The translations under genes and the position numbers were made by a program. This document shows positions 7,697 through 14,299 of a DNA stretch of 14,299 bases, piece after piece (within the stretch, counting starts at the first letter, position 1; every line of letters starts with the position of its first letter). This stretch comes from CAZVJA01 sp964626885. GTDB lineage: Bacteria > Planctomycetota > Planctomycetia > Planctomycetales > Planctomycetaceae. The stretch is taken from positions 1-14,299 of the forward strand of contig CAZVJA010000132.1 in assembly GCA_964626885.1 (NCBI GenBank), in the 5' to 3' direction. Under the pieces are notes generated by a model that saw nothing but the letters and a program-made list of their open reading frames with translations, did no database searches and had not been told where the DNA came from.

Positions 7697-9181
7697 TTGA
7701 CTGCCAAGGCGGAATCGACCGGTAGACCAGCAAACCGGCTTACAGTGCCGCCGGGAGGCTCCGCCATTTACTGCGCTGCGTGCAACGCCCGCTTTTTGAA
7801 CCCAGTCATCGCAGACATCTGCCCTCGGTGCGGGGGGGAAGTAATGTCCCGCGAAGCGGCGCAACTGGCCGAAACGATGCTTTTCCGCGATGGGTGTGCG
7901 GAGTCGACGAACGGCCCGGGCGACCACAAGCCGATACCGCGGACCGACCTGGATGAACTTCTGGGGACGCAATTGCACATTTATCGTTGCGATCATCTGA
8001 TCGGCAGCGGGGGGATGGGGCGTGTTTACCTTGTGCACCATGCCGATCTCGAACGGAAGTGCGCACTGAAAATCCTCTCGCCCCGTGCCACGGCGGCAGA
8101 CGTCGATTATGTCGAACGGTTTCGGCAAGAAGGGCGGGCCGCCGCTTCTCTGGTCCATCCCAACATCATCACCCTTCATGCGATCGGCGAGGAGCGCGGA
8201 TTTCATTTCCTGGAGATGGAATTTGTCGCGGGACGTTCGCTGCAATGTCTGGTCGATAGTTCGGGGGCCCAGACACCGCTACGTGCGACAATCATCGCTC
8301 TGCGAGTGGCTGAAGCACTTGCCGCCGCTCATCAGCATGGAATTGTCCATCGCGACTTGAAGCTCGACAACGTGCTGCTGACACACGACGGGATTCCCAA
8401 GATTGCTGATTTTGGCCTCGCCAAGCGAGTGAGAACCAGCGACGGCATTGGTGGGGATTACCTCATCGGCACCCCGCACTACATGGCTCCGGAGCTGTTG
8501 GTGGGGAATGATGCAAGCCTCTCATCCGACGTCTATGCATTGGGCGTCTGCTACTTTGTCATGCTCACGGGACGATTGCCGTTTCCCGCTCGATCGCTCT
8601 CGGAACTGACCCATCTCGCGTCGACCGCTCCCGTTCCCGACGTCCGACAATTCAACCCGCTCATTCCGCTCGAAATAGCGGAGTGCCTGCATACCCTGAT
8701 GGCTCGTTCGCAAGCGAATCGTCCGCGTGATGCCTTTGAAGCGGCTCAACTTCTCAACGCGGTGGCCGGAGATGCACCGGAGATTGAGGCATTGCTTCGA
8801 AAAGCGTTCCACGCGGCGGATCATGTTCAATGGAAGCGAGTGGGGAATCGTTTTTTCGTCACGGTCACACTCCCGACCGGACGCCGGCAGAGAATTCTCA
8901 TCGAACGGAGCAGAGACTCCTCCGCCGATCGTCTGGTCACTCTGACGAGCATCTGTGGTCATGCCGTGCCGGAGCGTATGGAACTGGCCCTCAGGCTTAA
9001 CTCCGAGATCGCGCATGGCAGCTTCGCGGTCCGTGACATCGAGGGAAAGCCGATGTTCGTGATCGTCAACACGTACCCTGCGGAGACCGTCGATCTTCAG
9101 GAAATTCATCGTTCAGTGCTCGATCTGGCACAACAGGGGGACGCTTTCGAGATGCTCCTCTCTGATGAAGACCGCCACTGA
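7697..9181 (+). CDS. Soluble Ser/Thr protein kinase with N-terminal zinc ribbon and C-terminal YbjN-like domain
   Basis: A 494-residue Hanks-type kinase that transfers phosphate from ATP to protein Ser/Thr. A zinc ribbon at 26-45 (Cys26, Cys29, Cys42, Cys45) comes first. The kinase domain runs from about 96 to 355: Gly loop GSGGMG 103-108, Lys125 in ALKIL, Glu145 of helix C, HRDLKLDN 218-225, DFG 238-240, and APE 264-266 after GTPHYM. All catalytic residues are intact. There is no membrane segment, unlike PknB-type receptor kinases. The last 130 residues form a separate alpha/beta domain; the segment RMELALRLNSEIAHGSFAVRD followed by an acidic helix resembles YbjN/type III chaperone-like folds, a tentative match. 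The TTG start is supported by AGGAG upstream. It is divergent from rimO and stands alone, so no substrate is implied by the neighbours. Confidence 0.92.
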   Translation: MTAKAESTGRPANRLTVPPGGSAIYCAACNARFLNPVIADICPRCGGEVMSREAAQLAETMLFRDGCAESTNGPGDHKPIPRTDLDELLGTQLHIYRCDHLIGSGGMGRVYLVHHADLERKCALKILSPRATAADVDYVERFRQEGRAAASLVHPNIITLHAIGEERGFHFLEMEFVAGRSLQCLVDSSGAQTPLRATIIALRVAEALAAAHQHGIVHRDLKLDNVLLTHDGIPKIADFGLAKRVRTSDGIGGDYLIGTPHYMAPELLVGNDASLSSDVYALGVCYFVMLTGRLPFPARSLSELTHLASTAPVPDVRQFNPLIPLEIAECLHTLMARSQANRPRDAFEAAQLLNAVAGDAPEIEALLRKAFHAADHVQWKRVGNRFFVTVTLPTGRRQRILIERSRDSSADRLVTLTSICGHAVPERMELALRLNSEIAHGSFAVRDIEGKPMFVIVNTYPAETVDLQEIHRSVLDLAQQGDAFEMLLSDEDRH

Positions 9182-9379
9182 GCGAAAGCACTCTCACGCG
9201 GGGTTTTCCGAGAGGAGTTTCTCAGGTTACTCACGTCGGGCCGACCTGGGGCTGGGAGGATATCCCGGTCATCGACCCGGTGGATGCAGTGTCTTCCGGG
9301 GGCAAATCAGCCGATTTCATCGGGAAACCCGGCAAAGAAAGCCTGTTTTTCGGGCCCAAGCGGGGAATGTGCCGACCAC
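9182..9379. other. Intergenic spacer after the kinase gene
   Basis: About 200 bases between the kinase stop and the next promoter. I see no convincing gene, and no good terminator for the kinase transcript. The open frame at 9165-9386 overlaps the kinase end and lacks a ribosome site. Confidence 0.5.
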
Positions 9380-9382
9380 TTC

Positions 9383-9412
9383 TTGACCCCCGCTTTCCAC
9401 GACGGCTATAGT
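9383..9412 (+). promoter_or_regulatory. Sigma-70 promoter of the secreted-protein gene
   Basis: TTGACC at 9383-9388 and TATAGT at 9407-9412 with an 18-base spacer, 5 of 6 consensus matches in each box. The predicted start is near 9419, leaving a leader of about 60 bases before ATG 9480. Confidence 0.7.
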
Positions 9413-9479
9413 GAAAGATCAGGGATCGGAAGTCACTATCCGTAAGGATGTTCCGGCGTTTTCTCAAGGGGTATCGCTG

Positions 9480-10295
9480 ATGCGATCGTCCGCATTGGTT
9501 CGTTCATCGTTCGCTGTCGGGGTTTTGGCAGTTGCTGTTCTCTCGATCAACACGGGCCGGCTGTCAGCTGCCGATTTGGACCGAGGGTTCGTCCGCGTCG
9601 TGGAGCCACGCGCCACTGGAGAAGAGCTCGGTGCGCAAGCGGATCTTTGGATCCTCGAAACGACGATGAAACCGATGCGGCTCGTTTGGGTCGATGTGAC
9701 CGACTCTAAGAGCGGGAAGAAGTCGAAAGAGCAGATTTGGTACGTCGTTTACAAGGTCGTAAACCGACAGTTGGAACGGAAGGTCGACACTTCCGATACT
9801 TCGCCTGTCAACACACTGGACCCGGTTCCGAAACCGGTCTTTGCTCCCGAAGCCATTCTTGTTGCGGACGACAACTCCAGGCAGCGAATCTATGTTGATT
9901 CCATCGTTCCCGAAGCACAGGCCGCGATCATGAAGCGGGAGCGCCTTGAGTTGAAAAACTCGGTCGATCTTGTCGGCCCGCTTCCGGAAGTCAGCCCAGT
10001 CGATGCGAAGAAAGACAATGCTTATTACGGCGTTTTCATCTTCCGCGGAGTTGACCCGCGTGCCGACAGCTACACGCTGTATCTTTCGGGGTTCTCCAGC
10101 GGGTACCAGCTCGGGAAAGATGCCGACGGTAACTCGACGACGCTCCGCCGAACCATCGTTCAGGAATATGAGCGTCCCGGCGACGAGTTCAATGCTTCGG
10201 AAGGAGAGCTGCGTTTGAAGGGAGACGCACGCTGGATTTATCGTCCGGAAACACCGAAAGCGGCTGCCGCAGCCGGACCTGCGAAAGGGGCCTGA
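9480..10295 (+). CDS. Secreted protein of unknown function (271 aa)
   Basis: I do not recognise a family. The first 31 residues form a signal peptide: Arg near the N-terminus, a hydrophobic core (FAVGVLAVAVLS) and a likely Sec cleavage after LSAA. The mature part is about 240 residues with no further membrane segment and no cysteine. It has alternating beta-rich stretches (LRLVWVDVTD, WYVVYKVVNR, YYGVFIFRGVD, YTLYLSGFSSGY) and ends in an Ala/Pro/Lys tail. That suggests a periplasmic beta-sandwich-like protein. ATG 9480 is chosen because AAGGGG lies about 8 bases upstream and a signal peptide follows at once. The open frame extends back to GTG 9411, but that codon overlaps the -10 box of the promoter. 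It converges on the lipoprotein-like gene 54 bases away. I expect relatives mainly in planctomycetes, from memory only. Confidence 0.85.
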   Translation: MRSSALVRSSFAVGVLAVAVLSINTGRLSAADLDRGFVRVVEPRATGEELGAQADLWILETTMKPMRLVWVDVTDSKSGKKSKEQIWYVVYKVVNRQLERKVDTSDTSPVNTLDPVPKPVFAPEAILVADDNSRQRIYVDSIVPEAQAAIMKRERLELKNSVDLVGPLPEVSPVDAKKDNAYYGVFIFRGVDPRADSYTLYLSGFSSGYQLGKDADGNSTTLRRTIVQEYERPGDEFNASEGELRLKGDARWIYRPETPKAAAAAGPAKGA

Positions 10296-10317
10296 CTCGG
10301 ACGGATGACCGTGAAAG

Positions 10318-10340
10318 ATTGTGCTACGGAATTGCACAAT
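10318..10340. terminator. Weak hairpin between convergent genes
   Basis: ATTGTGC at 10318-10324 pairs with GCACAAT at 10334-10340 (7 bp, 9-base loop) in the 54-base gap between the two convergent stops. It lacks a T tract on either strand, so it is at best a weak bidirectional terminator. Confidence 0.3.
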
Positions 10341-10349
10341 GTTGCTCGG

Positions 10350-11558
10350 TTATGGTTTCTCACCGAGTTGAACAGGCTGCCCGCTATGGATGTTTGGTGA
10401 AGCCCCCGTTGAATGAGCCGGTGCGTCGATCAACGCCCGTGGCCCGCGACGTAGCGTTTTGGTGACGGTCTTGGTTTGCCGGACTTCCTCCCCATTCGGC
10501 AGGCGTGCGGTAAGTTCTAGGCGTTGCTCCGACTGAGATTCCTCGGGCAAGCCGGTTGAGCGTTCGATACGACAACGTCCGAACAAATGCCCACGGCGGA
10601 TTGTTAAATCACCCGTGCCTGTCGCCGGTCCCTTCACGACCTCCGATACGAGAGCGCCCGGATTGATCGTCCCGAGCATTTCGATGGTGGCGGAATGTTC
10701 CTGCACTGCGGCGACGGTGTATCGCGTGCTGATCTCGCACGCAGGGTTTTCAGTTCGCCGCGTATTCGTCCAACTGGTCCCGTGCTGCAGTCGCAAATTT
10801 TTCTCCCCTTCGGCGGGCTGGAATGTCGGATTTGCAGGTGTTTCGTGGAGCAGTCCGATGCTTTCGTCGAGAAACTCCGCGACGGCTGCCTCTGGAGAAA
10901 GTTCTTCGTAACGGGACGCCATAGCTGATCGCGTTTGTGGTGAAACATGCCACAAAACACGCTGGAGAAAATCTTTGAAACCCACCAGCTCCAGCACATG
11001 ATTCTGCGGACCGATCCAGTAAGAGAAACCGTGGCCGATCAACGCATGGTACGGTTGAACCTCCGCTGGGATCTGCGCGGGTGGGGAGTGGGAATCATAC
11101 ACAAACCGGTCACCGATGATGTCGCGGAAGTAGCGAACGCGTTCGAATCGAACTCCCATCAATAGTCGGCCATCGTCGCGCGTCTCGTCGACGCTAAGCA
11201 GGATGTTCCACTCGAGTTGAGTTGAGCTGGTCACTTCTCCCGTAGAGGTCAGTTGTGTCAGTGATTGCGAGACGGTCCGCATTAACGGGAATTGCTCGCC
11301 GCGTTTTAACGGGGGGGCAACTGAGACTATCGCTGGCGATGGGGCGGTGTTGGTACCAGGTTTGTCAGGACGATCTCGGGACGATTTCGGGGCTGGAGCC
11401 GTTGGTGCTGTTGCCGGTCCCGTGGGGGCGACGGAGAGGAGCGTTTCATCGTGTGACAGAGTCTTGGGTTTGGATTTGCCGCACCCGACCGACAAGCCGG
11501 CGAGGAACATCATTCCGATGCCGATGCACCGACGATAGGGTTCCGGAAGAATCGCCAT
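10350..11558 (-). CDS. Probable lipoprotein of unknown function, DUF6263-like
   Basis: A 402-residue exported protein. Residues 9-25 form a short basic-hydrophobic leader ending in LAGLSVGC, with Cys26 as the probable lipidated residue. The lipobox is imperfect because position -3 is Ser rather than Leu. Residues 30-85 are a Pro/Ala/Thr/Lys-rich linker of the kind that tethers a domain to the membrane. The folded part (about 85-370) opens with LKRGEQFPLMRTVSQSL, then long amphipathic strands (WNILLSVDE, LLMGVRFERVRYF, DRFVYDS) and FSYWIGPQNHVLELVGFKDFL. This order is like DUF6263 proteins as I recall them, but I could not verify it. No catalytic motif is visible. The C-terminus is a polar, low-complexity tail. 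It is divergent from the redox protein gene across about 390 bases and convergent with the secreted-protein gene. Confidence 0.82.
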   Translation of the reverse strand: MAILPEPYRRCIGIGMMFLAGLSVGCGKSKPKTLSHDETLLSVAPTGPATAPTAPAPKSSRDRPDKPGTNTAPSPAIVSVAPPLKRGEQFPLMRTVSQSLTQLTSTGEVTSSTQLEWNILLSVDETRDDGRLLMGVRFERVRYFRDIIGDRFVYDSHSPPAQIPAEVQPYHALIGHGFSYWIGPQNHVLELVGFKDFLQRVLWHVSPQTRSAMASRYEELSPEAAVAEFLDESIGLLHETPANPTFQPAEGEKNLRLQHGTSWTNTRRTENPACEISTRYTVAAVQEHSATIEMLGTINPGALVSEVVKGPATGTGDLTIRRGHLFGRCRIERSTGLPEESQSEQRLELTARLPNGEEVRQTKTVTKTLRRGPRALIDAPAHSTGASPNIHSGQPVQLGEKP

Positions 11559-11951
11559 GAATCCCTACTGCCTTCCTGTGCAGGCCACAACTCTGTTACT
11601 AGCGACCAGATCGGATCGATTCGGGACGGAACCATATCAACAGGAAGAGATTTCGTTAAGGCAATCTTCATTCCCATCCGAATGGGTTGGGGCGACTTGG
11701 AATTGACACTTCCCGATTCGTGTGACACCTTAAGAGACACGCCAAGAATCGCCCCTTGGCGGCGAATTATGGGTACCCGCCCGGTTCTTATGATTTCTGC
11801 AACTCCAGCCGGGGGGAAGGGGGTATCCTTCTTGTGTATCGTTGCGCACTCGATCGAGTCTGCTCCGAATCCACGGCGTTTGTCGCTTGGAAATGAATTG
11901 GCTCCTGCCAACTGTGTTAATTTCTAGGGATGCAAAAAGGCTGGTGAACAC
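11559..11951. other. Divergent intergenic region between the lipoprotein and redox-protein genes
   Basis: About 390 bases that must hold the promoters of both flanking genes, though I found no convincing -35/-10 pair for either. Visible elements are a 7-bp hairpin (CGCCAAG 11740-11746 with CTTGGCG 11755-11761), a 12-base perfect palindrome ACTCGATCGAGT at 11848-11859, and a small hairpin TTGGC/GCCAA at 11898-11911 just before the redox gene. The open frames here (for example 11510-11911 on minus) look spurious. Confidence 0.5.
11848..11859. repeat. 12-base perfect palindrome, possible operator
   Basis: ACTCGATCGAGT reads the same on both strands and lies about 95 bases before the start of the redox-protein gene. 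It could bind a dimeric regulator, but no second copy was noticed and chance is a real alternative. Confidence 0.2.
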
Positions 11952-14084
11952 ATGTTGCGATTCTCGGTGGTAATGCTCTGCTGCCTTGTGATTATTTCGC
12001 AGGTCCAAGCCGGAAGCACCAAGTCGGCCATCGGAAACAAAGTCGAGAACTTCACCCTCTCGGACTTCCGGGGTAAAGAGCATTCGTTGAAAGAAGCACA
12101 AGGCCGCAAAGCGGTCGTCGTGGCATTTCTTGGAACCGAGTGCCCATTGGCCAAGCTGTATGCTCCCCGTCTCGGCCAGCTAGCAAAATCTCTGGAGGGG
12201 AAGGGGGTTGGCTTCCTTGCCGTCATGTCGAACCGTCAAGATTCCGTGACGGAGATTGCAGCGTTTGCGCGGGTTCATCAAATCGAGTTCCCGGTCCTGA
12301 AGGATCTTGGCAATAAGGTTGCCGATCAGTTCGGAGCTGCCCGGACTCCCGAAATCTTTTTGCTCGATGCCCAAGGCATGGTTCGCTACCACGGCCGCAT
12401 TGACGACCAGCACAGCGTCGGCAGATCGCGCGACAAGGCGATGCGGAAAGATCTGGAAATCGCCATCGAGCAACTGCTGGCGGGCAAAGAAATTGAAGTG
12501 GCTGAGACCGATCCGATCGGTTGCATCATCGGCCGTGTGAAGCAGCCGAAGGACGACAGCGAGATCACCTATTCGAATCAGATCGCGCGCATTTTTCAGA
12601 ACCGCTGCGTCGAGTGCCATCGGGAAGGGGAAATCGCGCCGTTTGCAATGACAAAATACGACGAAGTCGCCGGCTGGGCCGACATGATTGCCGAGGTCGT
12701 CCGCGAAAACCGCATGCCCCCCTGGCACGCCGACCCGAAGCATGGCTCCTTCGCGAATGCACGCATTATGTCGGAAGAGGAAAAGGAAACGATCTACCAA
12801 TGGGCCAAGGCAGGTGCTCCGGAAGGGGATCCCGCCCGTCTCCCGGAGCCGCGCACCTACACAACCGGTTGGCAATTGCCGCGTGAACCGGACGCCGTTC
12901 TATATATGAGCGACAAACCATTCGATGTTCCCGCGGAAGGAACAGTCGCCTACAAGTATTTTGAGGTCGATCCCGGGTTCAAGGAAGATAAGTGGATCGA
13001 AATGGGGGAACTTATTCCCGAGAATCGCGCCGTGGTGCACCATATCCTGGTCTTTGTCAAGCCGCCGGGTGCGAGTGCACGGAGCAGAATCGGTGAGGGC
13101 GGGGCCGGTTTTCTCGCGGCGTACGTTCCCGGTTTCCGCCCCGAACCGTTTCCGAAAGGAATGGCCAAACGTGTTCAAGCCGGCTCAACACTCATCTTCC
13201 AAATGCACTACACCCCCAACGGTTCGCCGCAGAAAGACCGCAGCAAGCTTGGCTTGATCTTCGCCAATCCAAGCGAGATCACGCACGTCGTCAAAACGGT
13301 CGAGGCCATTCAGCCGCGGTTTGAGATTCCGCCGCATGCCGACAATTACAGCGTTGAGGCGGATTCCTCTCCCTATGAATACGATCTGCAACTTCTCTCG
13401 ATGTCGCCGCACATGCATCTTCGAGGCAAATCGTTCAGTTACGAGGCCCGATATCCCGATGGGCGCAAGGAAATGCTCCTCGACGTGCCGCATTACGACT
13501 CCACCTGGCAGACGACATACCTTCTCTCCGATCGAAAGCCGTTTCCGAAGGTGACGACAATTCATTGTGTCGCTCATTACGACAATTCGGAAACCAACCT
13601 GGCCAATCCGAATCCCGATGAGGCGGTCCGCTGGGGGGATCAGACATGGCAGGAAATGATGATCGGCTTCTATGACGTGGCGATGAAGATTGATCCGAAG
13701 GATCGTGAATCGGGGAATATTCCCGATATCGAACCCTCCATCGAATGGCAGGCTGACCGGCTCATCGAGCGAATCGACAGGAACGGAGACGGAAAAGTGG
13801 CGAAGGATGAGCTCGGCCAACGTCCGCAACTTCAGGCGTTTTTTGCGATCATGGACAAAAACGCTGATGAGGTCGTCACGCGCGACGAAGTCATCGCGAC
13901 GATCAAACAGCGGCGCGACGGTGGGTCGGCTGGCGCATCGCCGGGCGATGCATTGAAGAATCTCTCGAACCAGTTGCGAGGTGCTTTCGGAGGAAGACGA
14001 CGGGGCACCGCGGAGAACAAAGGCACCGCGACGGAAGAGAAAAAGAGCGACAGCGCCTCGCCGAAATCTGACGCCGGTAAATAG
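11952..14084 (+). CDS. Secreted redoxin-cytochrome c-PHM-like copper-EF-hand protein
   Basis: A 710-residue exported multidomain protein. A signal peptide (1-20, cleavage after VQA) is followed by a thioredoxin/AhpC-like domain at about 27-180 with a single active-site-position Cys64 (GTECPLAK) and cis-Pro133. Next comes a c-type haem site CVECH 219-223 with Met255 (RMPPW) as a likely sixth ligand. Residues about 320-580 resemble the two copper domains of peptidylglycine alpha-hydroxylating monooxygenase: His363-His364, His419 (MHYTPNG), His487-x-His489 (PHMHLRG) and Met569 (WQEMM) match all six copper ligands in order. EF-hand loops follow at 609-620 (DRNGDGKVAKDE, complete) and 635-646 (degenerate at position 6). 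The tail is basic, then Ser/Thr/Lys-rich. The likely location is the periplasm; the substrate is unknown. ATG 11952 leads straight into the signal peptide, and AAGG upstream is a modest ribosome site. Confidence 0.92.
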   Translation: MLRFSVVMLCCLVIISQVQAGSTKSAIGNKVENFTLSDFRGKEHSLKEAQGRKAVVVAFLGTECPLAKLYAPRLGQLAKSLEGKGVGFLAVMSNRQDSVTEIAAFARVHQIEFPVLKDLGNKVADQFGAARTPEIFLLDAQGMVRYHGRIDDQHSVGRSRDKAMRKDLEIAIEQLLAGKEIEVAETDPIGCIIGRVKQPKDDSEITYSNQIARIFQNRCVECHREGEIAPFAMTKYDEVAGWADMIAEVVRENRMPPWHADPKHGSFANARIMSEEEKETIYQWAKAGAPEGDPARLPEPRTYTTGWQLPREPDAVLYMSDKPFDVPAEGTVAYKYFEVDPGFKEDKWIEMGELIPENRAVVHHILVFVKPPGASARSRIGEGGAGFLAAYVPGFRPEPFPKGMAKRVQAGSTLIFQMHYTPNGSPQKDRSKLGLIFANPSEITHVVKTVEAIQPRFEIPPHADNYSVEADSSPYEYDLQLLSMSPHMHLRGKSFSYEARYPDGRKEMLLDVPHYDSTWQTTYLLSDRKPFPKVTTIHCVAHYDNSETNLANPNPDEAVRWGDQTWQEMMIGFYDVAMKIDPKDRESGNIPDIEPSIEWQADRLIERIDRNGDGKVAKDELGQRPQLQAFFAIMDKNADEVVTRDEVIATIKQRRDGGSAGASPGDALKNLSNQLRGAFGGRRRGTAENKGTATEEKKSDSASPKSDAGK

Positions 14085-14122
14085 TCGCCTCGCCGGTTGA
14101 ACTATCCGTTCTTGAAACCTTG

Positions 14123-14153
14123 ACCCGCCCGGATTCGTCCTGGCGGGTTTTTT
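14123..14153 (+). terminator. Strong intrinsic terminator of the redox-protein gene
   Basis: ACCCGCC at 14123-14129 pairs with GGCGGGT at 14142-14148. An inner GGA/TCC stem closes a TTCG loop, and the run TTTTTT at 14148-14153 follows. It lies 38 bases past the stop codon. Confidence 0.93.
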
Positions 14154-14299
14154 CGTTGCGGAAAAGTTGCCCTCGTCCCCGGTCATTGCCCCACCGACCT
14201 GTAACGATTTCGGCTGCTGCTTGCTTCGTGGTTTCCTCTGATTGATAATGCGTGTGTGTGGACTAGTGGACCGACCGAGTTGAATTGACAACTTGGGTG

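Noticed and set aside
9411..9479. Upstream GTG start for the secreted-protein gene
   Set aside because: The GTG overlaps the -10 box of the promoter, and ATG 9480 has its own ribosome site followed directly by a signal peptide.
13185..14291. 368-codon open frame on the minus strand opposite the redox-protein gene
   Set aside because: It is the antisense of a clearly coding sequence with assigned copper ligands and EF-hands, and it runs through the terminator at 14123-14153.

Overview
The window looks like chromosomal DNA of a planctomycete (Planctomycetota). It is GC-rich and densely but not tightly packed, with mostly single-gene units. It carries protein types typical of that phylum: a modular secreted redoxin/cytochrome c/copper-monooxygenase-like/EF-hand protein, a soluble Ser/Thr kinase with extra domains, and secreted or lipoprotein genes of unknown function. 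No mobile element, CRISPR array, tRNA or rRNA was seen. The assignment rests on gene content and was not checked by any search.

Layout. 1-1220 (+): the 3' end of a probable class V aminotransferase, a small conserved protein, and a short-chain dehydrogenase. 1245-4514 (-): a Nudix hydrolase, enoyl-ACP reductase fabI and the primary sigma factor rpoD. fabI and rpoD each end in their own hairpin terminator, so these are adjacent single units rather than one operon. 4515-5444: about 930 bases without a convincing protein gene. This is the least explained stretch. On the minus strand it holds two promoter-like sites, a possible folded RNA just downstream of the upstream promoter, phased A/T tracts and a possible 30-codon leader ORF, all in front of rpoD. 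5445-7530 (-): a rimO-pgsA pair 22 bases apart. 7697-9181 (+): the kinase, read from a TTG start with a good ribosome binding site. 9480-10295 (+): a secreted protein of unknown function with a clear sigma-70 promoter, convergent with a lipoprotein-like gene at 10350-11558 (-). 11952-14084 (+): the large modular redox protein, closed by a strong terminator.

Functionally, most of the window is housekeeping: transcription (rpoD), fatty acid and phospholipid synthesis (fabI, pgsA), ribosome modification (rimO) and nucleotide clean-up (Nudix). The right third is envelope or periplasmic biology specific to the lineage. The best leads are the structured non-coding region upstream of rpoD, the four-part redox protein with a complete set of PHM-like copper ligands next to a covalent haem site, and the zinc ribbon-kinase-YbjN-like fusion.
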